From contig CP086683.1 of assembly GCA_030544685.1 (NCBI GenBank), positions 3,100,001 to 3,164,000 of the forward strand: a DNA stretch of 64,000 nt, given 5' to 3'. Numbering within the stretch: position 1 is the stretch's first letter; each line of letters starts with the position of its first letter. The position numbers and the translations under genes were made by a program. The notes under the pieces are model-generated. The model was not told the DNA's origin. It did no database searches and saw only the letters and a list, made by a program, of their open reading frames with translations. This DNA comes from Pseudomonas sp. B21_DOA (GTDB lineage Bacteria; Pseudomonadota; Gammaproteobacteria; Pseudomonadales; Pseudomonadaceae). Positions 17,787 through 26,134 of this stretch are shown here, one piece after another.

Positions 17787-19340
17787 ATGTCAGTTTCCGC
17801 CCCGAACGCTGTCCTCTCGGTCAGCGGTATCGGCAAGACCTATGCGCAACCGGTGCTCACCGGCATCGATCTGACGCTGATGCGCGGTGAAGTACTGGCG
17901 CTGACCGGCGAAAACGGTGCCGGCAAAAGTACCCTGTCGAAGATCATTGGTGGTCTGGTCACGCCAACCACCGGCCAGATGCAATTCCACGGCAAGGACT
18001 ATCGTCCGGGCAGCCGTACCCAGGCTGAAGAGCTTGGCGTGCGCATGGTCATGCAAGAACTCAATCTGTTGCCGACGCTGTCGGTGGCGGAAAACCTGTT
18101 TCTGGATAATCTGCCGAGCAGCGCGGGCTGGATCAGCCGCAAGCAGTTGCGCAAGGCGGCGATCGAAGCCATGGCGCAGGTCGGCCTCGATGCGATCGAC
18201 CCGGACACACTGGTTGGCGAGTTGGGTATCGGTCATCAACAGATGGTCGAAATCGCGCGCAACCTGATTGGCGATTGCCACGTGCTGATCCTCGATGAGC
18301 CGACCGCGATGCTCACGGCGCGCGAAGTCGAAATGCTCTTCGAGCAGATCACCCGATTGCAGGCTCGCGGCGTTTCCATCATCTATATCTCTCATCGTCT
18401 CGAAGAACTGGCGCGGGTGGCGCAGCGTATTGCTGTGCTGCGTGACGGCAATCTGGTCTGCGTCGAGCCGATGGCCAACTACAACAGCGAGCAACTGGTC
18501 ACCTTGATGGTCGGTCGCGAACTGGGTGAACACATCGACATGGGGCCGCGCAAGATCGGCGCTCCGGCGCTGACGGTCAACGGCCTGACGCGTTCGGACA
18601 AAGTCCGCGACGTCTCCTTCGAAGTGCGTGCCGGGGAGATCTTCGGTATTTCCGGATTGATCGGGGCAGGGCGCACGGAATTGCTGCGGCTGATCTTCGG
18701 TGCCGATGCTGCCGACAGCGGTACCATCGCCCTCGGCTCGCCGGCCAAGGTCGTGAGTGTCCGCTCGCCAGTGGATGCCGTGCGCAATGGCATTGCGCTG
18801 ATCACCGAGGATCGCAAGGGCGAAGGGCTGCTGCTCAGTCAGTCGATCAGCGCCAACATCGCCTTGGGCAACATGCCGGAAATCTCCAGTGGCGGTTTCG
18901 TCAACAACGGCGACGAAATTTCCCTGGCGCAACGTCAGATCGAGGCCATGCGCATCCGCAGCTCGAGCCCTACGCAATTGGTTTCGGAACTGTCCGGCGG
19001 CAATCAGCAGAAGGTCGTGATCGGCCGTTGGCTGGAGCGCGACTGTTCCGTGCTGCTGTTCGACGAGCCGACTCGCGGGATCGATGTCGGTGCCAAGTTC
19101 GATATTTACGGTTTGCTCGGAGAGTTGACCCGCCAGGGCAAGGCGTTGGTCGTGGTTTCCAGTGACTTGCGTGAGTTGATGCTGATCTGCGACCGGATCG
19201 GCGTGCTCTCGGCGGGACGTCTGATCGACACCTTCGAGCGCGACAGCTGGACCCAGGATGATTTGCTTGCCGCCGCTTTCGCCGGCTACCAGAAACGTGA
19301 TGCGTTGCTCAATGAAGCAGCGCCTAGGGATCTCCCATGA
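17787..19340 (+). CDS. rbsA: Ribose import ATP-binding protein
   Basis: This 517-residue sugar ABC ATPase has two nucleotide-binding domains in tandem. The first has Walker A GENGAGKSTLSK and Walker B VLILDEPTA; its LSGG-equivalent motif is weak (GIGHQQ). The second has a degenerate Walker A (GLIGAGRTELLR), signature LSGGNQQK and Walker B LLFDEPTRG. This asymmetry is normal for RbsA-type proteins. I chose ATG 17787, which has GGAGATTTCT upstream, over ATG 17775. Its stop overlaps the rbsC start. Confidence 0.94.
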   Translation: MSVSAPNAVLSVSGIGKTYAQPVLTGIDLTLMRGEVLALTGENGAGKSTLSKIIGGLVTPTTGQMQFHGKDYRPGSRTQAEELGVRMVMQELNLLPTLSVAENLFLDNLPSSAGWISRKQLRKAAIEAMAQVGLDAIDPDTLVGELGIGHQQMVEIARNLIGDCHVLILDEPTAMLTAREVEMLFEQITRLQARGVSIIYISHRLEELARVAQRIAVLRDGNLVCVEPMANYNSEQLVTLMVGRELGEHIDMGPRKIGAPALTVNGLTRSDKVRDVSFEVRAGEIFGISGLIGAGRTELLRLIFGADAADSGTIALGSPAKVVSVRSPVDAVRNGIALITEDRKGEGLLLSQSISANIALGNMPEISSGGFVNNGDEISLAQRQIEAMRIRSSSPTQLVSELSGGNQQKVVIGRWLERDCSVLLFDEPTRGIDVGAKFDIYGLLGELTRQGKALVVVSSDLRELMLICDRIGVLSAGRLIDTFERDSWTQDDLLAAAFAGYQKRDALLNEAAPRDLP

Positions 19341-20314
19341 AAACTGCATCTTCTGCCAGTAAACGTAGTGGCAATTTCTTCGGCCTGGGTACTTATCTGG
19401 GCCTGGCCGGTGCCTTGCTGGCGATGATTGCGCTGTTCTCGGTCCTGAGCAGCCATTTTCTCTCGTACAACACTTTCAGCACCCTGGCCAACCAGATTCC
19501 CGACCTGATGGTGCTGGCGGTAGGCATGACCTTTGTGCTGATCATCGGCGGCATTGATTTGTCCGTCGGCTCGGTGCTGGCGTTGGCCGCATCGACGGTC
19601 AGCGTTGCGATTCTCGGCTGGGGCTGGAGCGTTTTGCCAGCGGCGCTGCTCGGCATGGCGGTGGCGGCTCTGGCCGGGACCATCACTGGCTCGATCACCG
19701 TGGCCTGGCGGATTCCGTCGTTCATCGTCTCCCTCGGCGTGCTGGAAATGGCCCGCGGTGTGGCGTATCAGATGACCGGGTCGCGCACTGCCTACATTGG
19801 CGATGCGTTCGCCTGGCTGTCGAATCCGATCGCGTTCGGCATTTCCCCGTCGTTCATCATCGCTTTGCTGGTGATCTTCATCGCGCAGGCAGTTTTGACC
19901 CGCACTGTTTTCGGCCGCTACCTGATCGGCATCGGCACCAACGAAGAAGCCGTGCGGCTGGCCGGGATCAATCCCAAACCCTACAAGATTCTGGTGTTCA
20001 GCCTTATGGGTTTGCTGGCGGGCATTGCCGCGCTGTTTCAGATTTCGCGTCTGGAAGCGGCTGACCCGAACGCAGGCTCTGGCCTGGAACTGCAAGTGAT
20101 CGCAGCCGTTGTTATCGGCGGCACCAGTCTGATGGGCGGGCGCGGTTCGGTGATCAGTACGTTCTTCGGCGTGTTGATCATTTCCGTGCTCGCGGCCGGA
20201 CTCGCGCAGATTGGTGCGACGGAGCCGACCAAGCGCATCATCACCGGTGCGGTAATCGTTATCGCTGTGGTGCTCGACACCTATCGCAGTCAACGCGCCA
20301 GTCGCCGGGGCTGA
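19337..20314 (+). CDS. rbsC: Ribose ABC transporter permease
   Basis: This 325-residue polytopic membrane protein of the BPD_transp_2 family has about eight to ten hydrophobic segments. The motif GGIDLSVGSVLALAA and the ATPase-contact segment GTNEEAVRLAGINPKPYK are typical of sugar permeases. It forms the membrane channel with RbsA and RbsB. The start overlaps the rbsA stop by four bases, and rbsR follows three bases later. Confidence 0.94.
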   Translation: MKTASSASKRSGNFFGLGTYLGLAGALLAMIALFSVLSSHFLSYNTFSTLANQIPDLMVLAVGMTFVLIIGGIDLSVGSVLALAASTVSVAILGWGWSVLPAALLGMAVAALAGTITGSITVAWRIPSFIVSLGVLEMARGVAYQMTGSRTAYIGDAFAWLSNPIAFGISPSFIIALLVIFIAQAVLTRTVFGRYLIGIGTNEEAVRLAGINPKPYKILVFSLMGLLAGIAALFQISRLEAADPNAGSGLELQVIAAVVIGGTSLMGGRGSVISTFFGVLIISVLAAGLAQIGATEPTKRIITGAVIVIAVVLDTYRSQRASRRG

Positions 20315-20317
20315 ACC

Positions 20318-21337
20318 ATGGCAACGATCAAGGATGTAGCGGCGCTCGCGGGCATTTCCTACACGACCGTGTCGCACGTGGTGAACAATACCCGTCCGGT
20401 CAGTCAGGAAGTGCGGCGCAAAGTCGAGGCGGCGATCAAGAGTCTCGACTACGTGCCCAGTGCCGTGGCGCGCTCGCTGAAAGCCAAGACCACCGCGACC
20501 ATCGGTTTGCTGGTACCGAACAGTCTCAACCCGTACTTCGCCGAACTGGCGCGGGGAATCGAGGATTACTGCGAGCGTAACGGCTACTGCGTGATCCTCT
20601 GCAACTCCGACGACAATCCGGACAAGCAACGCAGTTATCTGCGTGTGTTGCTGGAAAAGCGCATCGACGGTTTGATCGTCGCCTCCGCCGGCGGTGACAG
20701 TGGTCTGGCCGAAGGGCTGGCGGGTGTGAAAACGCCGATGGTCATTGTCGACCGCGGCCTGGAGGGTGTGAATGCCGATCTGGTGCGCATTGACCACGAG
20801 TACGGCGCTTATCTGGCAACCCGTCACCTGCTCGAGTTGGGTCATCGCGACATCGCCACGATTGGAGGCCCGGCCAGTACTAGCGTGGCGCAAATGCGTC
20901 AGGCCGGTTATTGCCGAGCGCTGCAAGAGGCAGGAATAGAAGTGCGCGAAGAGCGCATGCTGGAAAGCGACTTCACCAGCACCGGAGGTTACAACGCCGC
21001 TGCCCGCTTGCTTGAAAGCAATCCGCCGAGTGCGATTTTTGCTGGCAACGACATGATTGGTATCGGTGTGCTGCGTGCGGCGGCCGAACGTAACGTGCGA
21101 GTGCCGGCCGAATTGTCGGTGATCGGCTTCGATGACATTCAGATGAGCCGTTATGTCTATCCGGCGCTGACCACGGTCGGCCAGTCGATCCTGCAATTGG
21201 GCGAGATGGCCGCCGAGGTGCTGTTGCGCAGGATTGCTGTGCCGGATTCCGGCACCGATCAACGCATCGTGACCCCGAGCATTGTCCTGCGCGAATCGAC
21301 CGCGCCGCTGTCCGGCGTGTTCACCGAATATCGCTGA
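20318..21337 (+). CDS. rbsR: LacI-family ribose operon repressor
   Basis: This 339-residue regulator has an N-terminal LacI helix-turn-helix (MATIKDVAALAGISYTTVSH, then VVNNTRPVS) and a periplasmic-binding-protein-like effector domain (IFAGNDMIGIGVLRAA, ELSVIGFDDIQMS). It lies inside the operon, so it is co-expressed with the genes it probably represses. Candidate operators lie upstream of rbsB. The effector is inferred to be ribose or ribose phosphate from context. Confidence 0.92.
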   Translation: MATIKDVAALAGISYTTVSHVVNNTRPVSQEVRRKVEAAIKSLDYVPSAVARSLKAKTTATIGLLVPNSLNPYFAELARGIEDYCERNGYCVILCNSDDNPDKQRSYLRVLLEKRIDGLIVASAGGDSGLAEGLAGVKTPMVIVDRGLEGVNADLVRIDHEYGAYLATRHLLELGHRDIATIGGPASTSVAQMRQAGYCRALQEAGIEVREERMLESDFTSTGGYNAAARLLESNPPSAIFAGNDMIGIGVLRAAAERNVRVPAELSVIGFDDIQMSRYVYPALTTVGQSILQLGEMAAEVLLRRIAVPDSGTDQRIVTPSIVLRESTAPLSGVFTEYR

Positions 21338-21361
21338 AACCGAATTGATGAGTAGTGATGT

Positions 21362-22279
21362 ATGCCAGCAAATGTAGTGGTAATAGGCAGTCTGAACATG
21401 GATCTGGTCACCCGGGCGCCAAGGCTGCCGCGCGGCGGTGAAACGCTGATCGGACATTCCTTTGCCACCGTGTCGGGAGGCAAGGGCGCCAATCAGGCGG
21501 TTGCCGCTGCTCGTCTGGGCGCGCAGGTGGCGATGCTCGGTTGCGTCGGAAATGACGACTACGGTGTGCGATTGCGCGATGCCTTGCTCGCCGAGCACAT
21601 CGACTGCCAGGCTGTCAGTGTCGTCGAGGATTCCAGTGGCGTGGCGCTGATTGTGGTGGATGACCACAGCCAGAACGCCATCGTCATTGTCGCCGGTGCC
21701 AACGGCGCAATGACGGAAGCAGTTATTGACCGTTTTGATGCGGTTTTGCAAGCCGCCGATGTGGTGATCTGTCAGCTCGAGATTCCCGATGCGACAGTCG
21801 GTCATGCGCTCAAGCGTGCGCGTGAACTGGGTAAAACCGTCATCCTCAACCCGGCCCCGGCCAGCCGTCCTTTGCCGGCAGACTGGTTCGCGGCGATCGA
21901 CTATCTGATTCCCAACGAGAGCGAAGCGGCCGCATTGAGCGGGATCGCGGTCGACTCGCTGCAGTCGGCAGAAACGGCTGCCACCCAATTGATTGCCATG
22001 GGCGCCAGCAAAGTCATCGTCACCTTGGGCGCGCAGGGCTCGTTGTTCGCCGATGGCAAAGGCTTCGAACATTTCCCCGCGCCGACCGTGAAGGCGGTCG
22101 ATACCACGGCGGCAGGCGACACGTTTGTTGGTGGTTTCGCCGCAGCCCTGGCCAGCGGCAAGTCCGAGGCCGAGGCGATTCGCTACGGTCAGGTCGCCGC
22201 TGCACTGTCGGTTACCCGCGCCGGTGCGCAACCGTCGATTCCAACCATGTCCGAAGTACAGGCGTTCAGACCCGCATGA
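21362..22279 (+). CDS. rbsK: Ribokinase
   Basis: This 305-residue PfkB-family kinase phosphorylates ribose to ribose 5-phosphate. It shows the N-terminal substrate motif GSLNMDLV, the [15 protein letters not shown] segment, and the C-terminal PfkB signature [13 protein letters not shown] with the catalytic aspartate. ATG 21362 is 24 nt after rbsR. Its stop overlaps the rbsD start in ATGA. It acts in the cytoplasm after uptake through RbsABC. Confidence 0.94.
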   Translation: MPANVVVIGSLNMDLVTRAPRLPRGGETLIGHSFATVSGGKGANQAVAAARLGAQVAMLGCVGNDDYGVRLRDALLAEHIDCQAVSVVEDSSGVALIVVDDHSQNAIVIVAGANGAMTEAVIDRFDAVLQAADVVICQLEIPDATVGHALKRARELGKTVILNPAPASRPLPADWFAAIDYLIPNESEAAALSGIAVDSLQSAETAATQLIAMGASKVIVTLGAQGSLFADGKGFEHFPAPTVKAVDTTAAGDTFVGGFAAALASGKSEAEAIRYGQVAAALSVTRAGAQPSIPTMSEVQAFRPA

Positions 22280-22680
22280 AAAAGACTCCTTTGCTCAACG
22301 TCGCGCTGTCGCGACTGATCGCCTCTCTTGGCCACGGTGACATGGTGGTGATTGGCGACGCCGGTTTGCCGGTGCCGCCGGGCGTCGAATTGATCGATCT
22401 GGCGCTGACCCATGGTATCCCTGACTTCGTCAGCACCCTGAAAGTCGTGCTCAGCGAAATGCAGGTAGAAAGCCATGTGCTGGCCAGAGAGATCTTCGAT
22501 AAGCGGCCCTCCGCGCTGGCCGATCTGGACGCGATGAACGAAGAGGGCGCGCTGGGCCGTAGGGATCTGCTCACCCACGAGCAGTTCAAGGTGCTTAGCC
22601 GACAGGCCAGGGCGATCATTCGTACAGGAGAATGTCAGCCGTACTGCAACATCGTTCTGGTCGCCGGGGTTACATTCTGA
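22276..22680 (+). CDS. rbsD: D-ribose pyranase
   Basis: This 134-residue cytoplasmic enzyme interconverts beta-pyranose and beta-furanose forms of ribose, giving the form used by ribokinase. Family motifs are [17 protein letters not shown] at the N-terminus, DAGLPVPPG, and a C-terminal [17 protein letters not shown]. It overlaps rbsK by four bases, showing translational coupling. Length and motifs agree with RbsD/FucU. Confidence 0.95.
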   Translation: MKKTPLLNVALSRLIASLGHGDMVVIGDAGLPVPPGVELIDLALTHGIPDFVSTLKVVLSEMQVESHVLAREIFDKRPSALADLDAMNEEGALGRRDLLTHEQFKVLSRQARAIIRTGECQPYCNIVLVAGVTF

Positions 22681-22718
22681 TTTCTGATTTCCGATTTCAC
22701 CTGCACAAGGAATGCGCC

Positions 22719-23747
22719 ATGCAACGCTATGCTGAGAAACTTCACCAACTGATCCGGAGCCTGCTGCTTTTGTCCGTGATAACTGCGACCGGCGCCCAGG
22801 CGGCGGAAAAGATCGACTTGATCATCGATACCGATCCCGGCGCTGACGACGTGGTCGCCTTGCTCTTCGCTCTGGCATCGCCGGATGAATTGAACATCCG
22901 TGCCCTGACCACCGTTGCCGGCAACGTGCGCCTGGACAAGACTTCGCGTAACGCACGGCTGGCTCGCGAATGGGCAGGGCGCGAAGATGTACCGGTTTAC
23001 GCCGGTGCGCCGAAACCGCTGATGCGTACGCCGATCTACGCCGAGAATATTCATGGCAAGGAAGGCTTGTCGGGCGTGACGGTCCACGAGCCGAAGAAAG
23101 GCCTGGCGAAAGGAAATGCGGTCAATTATCTGATCGACACGCTTAAATCGGCCAAACCGCACAGCGTCACCATCGCCATGCTCGGCCCGCAGACCAACCT
23201 GGCGCTGGCGTTGATCCAAGAGCCGGAGATCGTTCAGGGCATCAAGGAAGTGGTGATCATGGGCGGGGCGCATTTCAACGGTGGCAACATCACCCCTGTG
23301 GCTGAATTCAACCTGTTCGCTGATCCGCAGGCTGCCGAGGTGGTGCTCAAGAGCGGGGTGAAACTCACCTATCTGCCGCTCGATGTGACCCACAAGATTT
23401 TGACCAGTGACGCGCGCCTGAAGCAGATTGCCGCGCTGAACAACAATGCCAGCAAGATCGTCGGCGACATTCTCAACGAATACATCAAGGGCGATATGGA
23501 GCATTACGGCATTCCCGGTGGCCCGGTGCATGACGCGACTGTTGTGGCGTATCTGCTCAAGCCTGAGCTGTTCACCGGTCGGGCAGTCAACGTCGTGGTG
23601 GACAGCCGGGAAGGGCCGACATTTGGTCAGACCATCGTTGACTGGTACGACGGTTTGAAAGCGCCGAAAAATGCATTCTGGGTTGAAAATGGCGACGCGC
23701 AGGGTTTCTTCGATTTGCTGACCGAGCGCCTGAAACGCCTTAAATAA
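22719..23747 (+). CDS. Exported inosine-uridine-type nucleoside hydrolase
   Basis: This 342-residue precursor has a signal peptide (LIRSLLLLSVITATGAQAAEK). The mature enzyme begins IDLIIDTDPGADDVVALLFAL, the calcium-binding aspartate cluster of the IUNH family, and has VVIMGGAHFNGGN and HDATVVAYLL. It cleaves nucleosides to base and ribose. It is 38 nt after rbsD on the same strand, so it is very probably in the ribose operon. Periplasmic release of ribose from nucleosides beside RbsB is the likely job. Base preference cannot be told from sequence. Confidence 0.9.
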   Translation: MQRYAEKLHQLIRSLLLLSVITATGAQAAEKIDLIIDTDPGADDVVALLFALASPDELNIRALTTVAGNVRLDKTSRNARLAREWAGREDVPVYAGAPKPLMRTPIYAENIHGKEGLSGVTVHEPKKGLAKGNAVNYLIDTLKSAKPHSVTIAMLGPQTNLALALIQEPEIVQGIKEVVIMGGAHFNGGNITPVAEFNLFADPQAAEVVLKSGVKLTYLPLDVTHKILTSDARLKQIAALNNNASKIVGDILNEYIKGDMEHYGIPGGPVHDATVVAYLLKPELFTGRAVNVVVDSREGPTFGQTIVDWYDGLKAPKNAFWVENGDAQGFFDLLTERLKRLK

Positions 23748-23757
23748 GCCCTCTGAT

Positions 23758-23782
23758 CCGCAGGTCACTGCCTGCGGGTTTT
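23758..23782 (+). terminator. Terminator of the rbs operon
   Basis: CCGCAGGtcactgCCTGCGG followed by GTTTTC, just after the nucleoside hydrolase stop and touching the end of the opposing gene. Confidence 0.75.
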
Positions 23783-23982
23783 CACTGCGTGTGTTCGGCC
23801 GCTACGATGCGGTAGCGTTCGAATACCTGGTTGATGAATTGCTGCGCCGCCTCGATTCCCAGCTCCTTGACCAATAGATCAATGCCGATCAGCGCCAGCT
23901 CCTCCGTCGTGCCGGGGCTGTAAGAGCTGTGGCCGTCCGCCCATTTGGCTTTGATGTCGGCGTCGATGCTGAGGCTGGTCAT
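23782..23982 (-). CDS. Small hypothetical protein
   Basis: This 66-residue soluble protein, MTSLSIDADIKAKWADG and onward, has a predicted helical C-terminal half (ELALIGIDLLVKELGIEAAQQFINQVFERYRI). It has no signal or membrane segment. The start is uncertain: ATG 23982 and a second ATG 15 codons upstream both lack a strong ribosome site. It converges on the ribose operon and diverges from the next gene. I do not recognise a family. Confidence 0.6.
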   Translation of the reverse strand: MTSLSIDADIKAKWADGHSSYSPGTTEELALIGIDLLVKELGIEAAQQFINQVFERYRIVAAEHTQ

Positions 23983-24112
23983 GAGAAGGCTCGAAAGGTC
24001 AGGATGTCGGTTTTTCGAGTTAACCATTTTGCGCGGTGTTTGGCACTGCGACTTAGGCATGAGCGGGGCGCTATGCGACACTTGGTCTTTTCCGGCTTCC
24101 AAGGACCTTGTT

Positions 24113-24415
24113 GTGCAAATCGATCTGAATAGCCCTGACGGCCTCACGCTCGAAGCAGTGCGCCAATTGCTCGCCTCGGCCAGTGACGACGTACACAACC
24201 AGTTGCGCGTGAGCAAAGATGGCATCGCCTATCTGTCCACCGTGACCGGCGGGCAGGATATTGACGGTCTGCGGTTTCGCTTGGAAACCTGGGCAAAGGG
24301 CTCGGGCTATGTAGGTAACGTCGCAGCCAGCGATGAAGTCTGGGTGACGCAGATTTTCAACGCCCTCAGGGACAACTGGCCGAATCCGCCGTATGACTAC
24401 ATCGACGTTTATTGA
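24113..24415 (+). CDS. Hypothetical protein, 100 residues
   Basis: The product from GTG 24113 begins QIDLNSPDGLTLEAVRQLLA and continues with a mixed alpha/beta composition (VSKDGIAYLS, LETWAKGSGYVG, NPPYDYIDVY). CAAGGACC lies upstream. No signal peptide or membrane segment is visible. The open frame extends further upstream across the opposite-strand gene, but that part has no coding character. I do not recognise a family. Confidence 0.65.
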   Translation: MQIDLNSPDGLTLEAVRQLLASASDDVHNQLRVSKDGIAYLSTVTGGQDIDGLRFRLETWAKGSGYVGNVAASDEVWVTQIFNALRDNWPNPPYDYIDVY

Positions 24416-24582
24416 GCGTCGTTAATATTCAGTCACGATTGTTTGCTGAGTCGCCGCGCGCAGCTCAGGCACACTCGGCATTTTTCCGCTCGTGGGGCAG
24501 GGCATGGCTTGCGCCTTGAAACCAAACGCCGCATTGGCGGTCGCACGATCTCTGCTTAAACATTTGAAAACAAGGAGGCTTC

Positions 24583-24900
24583 ATGCCTTTGAAGTTCGCG
24601 ACACTGGGTGCACTGATGGCCGCTACGCTGTTGGCTGGTTGCAGCACAACCTCCAGCGAGTCGGCAAAGGAACCCGTGGCTGCTGAATCGGGAAACAGCC
24701 GCTGCGAAGCATCGGCAGCGCAATTCGCCATCGGCAAGAAGGCATCCCCTGAATTGCTGGATCAGGCACGTGCCAAGGCTGGGGCGCAAAATGCGCGCTT
24801 CCTCAAGCCGAACGACATGATCACCCTGGAATACCGCTCCGACCGCCTGAACCTGAACACCGACAACAACCTGGTGGTCACCCGCGTCAACTGCGGCTAA
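24583..24900 (+). CDS. Peptidase inhibitor I78 family lipoprotein
   Basis: This 105-residue precursor has a lipoprotein signal with lipobox LLAGC (Cys20). The mature C-terminal part (CEASAAQFAIGKKASPELLDQARAKAGA, FLKPNDMITLEYRSDRLNL) matches the I78 inhibitor fold, including the conserved Asp/Arg-rich loop. Members inhibit serine peptidases; here the anchor suggests a role in the periplasm or outer membrane. ATG 24583 follows AAGGAGGCTTC. It is monocistronic, with a terminator right after. Confidence 0.85.
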   Translation: MPLKFATLGALMAATLLAGCSTTSSESAKEPVAAESGNSRCEASAAQFAIGKKASPELLDQARAKAGAQNARFLKPNDMITLEYRSDRLNLNTDNNLVVTRVNCG

Positions 24901-24916
24901 GTCTTTTTTCAGGCAT

Positions 24917-24948
24917 AAAAAACCCCGTCACCAGGACGGGGTTTTTTT
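24917..24948. terminator. Bidirectional terminator between the I78 and cold-shock genes
   Basis: AAAAAACCCCGTCaccagGACGGGG followed by TTTTTTT, with A and T tracts on the two sides. Confidence 0.93.
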
Positions 24949-24962
24949 AGTGCGCCGAGAAA

Positions 24963-25175
24963 TTACTCTGGGCGAACTTGTGCAGCTTGCATACCCTTTT
25001 GGCCTTTCTCAGCCACGAAGGAAACAGTCTGGCCTTCTTTCAGGCTTTTGAAACCGTCGCTTTCGATAGCTTTGAAGTGTACGAACAGGTCGTCACCGCC
25101 ACCTTGAGGAGTGATGAAGCCGAAGCCTTTTTCATCGTTGAACCATTTAACGGTGCCGGTTTGGCGATTAGACAT
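24963..25175 (-). CDS. CspA-family cold-shock protein
   Basis: This 70-residue single cold-shock domain has RNP1 KGFGFI and RNP2 LFVHF, with [11 protein letters not shown] at the N-terminus. Such proteins bind single-stranded nucleic acid and act as RNA chaperones. ATG 25175 follows TTGGAGATACACC on the minus strand. The 287-nt gap upstream probably includes a long 5' leader, which is usual for csp genes. Which csp paralogue this is cannot be told here. Confidence 0.93.
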   Translation of the reverse strand: MSNRQTGTVKWFNDEKGFGFITPQGGGDDLFVHFKAIESDGFKSLKEGQTVSFVAEKGQKGMQAAQVRPE

Positions 25176-25462
25176 GGTGTATCTCCAAGAAACATATATT
25201 TTCAGTAGTACTGTGCTGCTCAGGCCAACTGGGCACACCCGGGTATCATAGTCGAAATGTTCGCTTTGGGAGCCCCCGGACGTGCTGTTTGCCAATCAGT
25301 CGTGTTTTCTTTACCGCCTGTTTCTGCTGAAAGCCCCGGTTTGAAAGGCTTGCAGCGAAACGTAAAGACGATAAAAAACCTGTAAAACCTGCATAAATCG
25401 TCTGAAAAGCTTCATTTCCAGCACTTTTTCCGCCTTTCAGCCGACCAGAATGCGCGGTTTTA

Positions 25463-25765
25463 TTATTTTTTCGCCGGAGGATTTGCCTTGCATTTGGCGA
25501 TCTGGCCGAGGGCTTTCTGTTGCAGTTCAGGAGTCGCCTTGTTGTCCATCAGTGCCTGAATATCGCTGGCCGGATAGGACTTGATGGCGTCGGCACCGCA
25601 AGCACAGTGGGATTTCGCCGCGGCAGCACCGATTTGCTGGGTCGCAGCCTGAGTGCACTGGGCCATGTACTTCTCGCGCTCGCCTTTTGGCCAGTCGGCA
25701 TGGGCGCTCAGTGGCAACAGCAGAACGACGGGGGCGACGAGGGCGAATAAGCTTTTCAGACGCAT
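25463..25765 (-). CDS. Exported four-cysteine hypothetical protein
   Basis: This 100-residue precursor has signal peptide MRLKSLFALVAPVVLLLPLS ending AHA. The mature part has four cysteines (QCTQAA, HCACGAD, AKCKAN) and a Lys-rich end. It should be a small periplasmic protein, perhaps disulfide-bonded. ATG 25765 follows AGGAGCATCCTCGC on its strand. I do not recognise the family. It is not in an obvious operon. Confidence 0.75.
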   Translation of the reverse strand: MRLKSLFALVAPVVLLLPLSAHADWPKGEREKYMAQCTQAATQQIGAAAAKSHCACGADAIKSYPASDIQALMDNKATPELQQKALGQIAKCKANPPAKK

Positions 25766-26134
25766 GCGAGGATGCTCCTTGTGGGTCAATGTCTTGTTAT
25801 CTGAGGGCGCGAGGGCCGATCAAGTTCAGCACTCTGGCATAAAAACGGACATTTCGCCTTCTGCCAAATCAAGGCGTGGGCGACCGCTCATCTGTGCTAG
25901 CATGCCGGGCTCAAGCGTTATCAGGCTTCGGATGACCTTCAGTCCCGAAGCGGTCGGCGTGCGAATTTTTCGATTTGAATCCCAGTCACTCTGGTTCGGT
26001 TTTCCGGTTGGCCGCAAGGCTCCTGCCGCTGTAAGGCAGGCGTTCGTCATTGAATGGCCTGGATCGGATCTTGTACTGGCTCATCCCAACCCACGTGACC
26101 TTTGGTAGGGGTCACCACTAGGAGAGGAGGCGCC
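25766..26134. other. Leader and upstream region of thrS
   Basis: No gene is supported. Several short hairpins are visible, including CTTCGG...CCGAAG at about 25926-25951 and CCTGCC...GGCAGG at about 26022-26041. It could be a structured 5' leader of the translation operon, but no known leader class is recognised. Confidence 0.45.

Noticed and set aside
19286..22231. Long minus-strand open frame of 981 codons across the ribose operon
   Set aside because: It is antisense to rbsC, rbsR and rbsK, which have clear family motifs; GC-rich Pseudomonas genes commonly leave such long shadow frames.
25826..26050. 74-codon minus-strand open frame upstream of thrS
   Set aside because: No ribosome site or domain; the region is better explained as the thrS leader.
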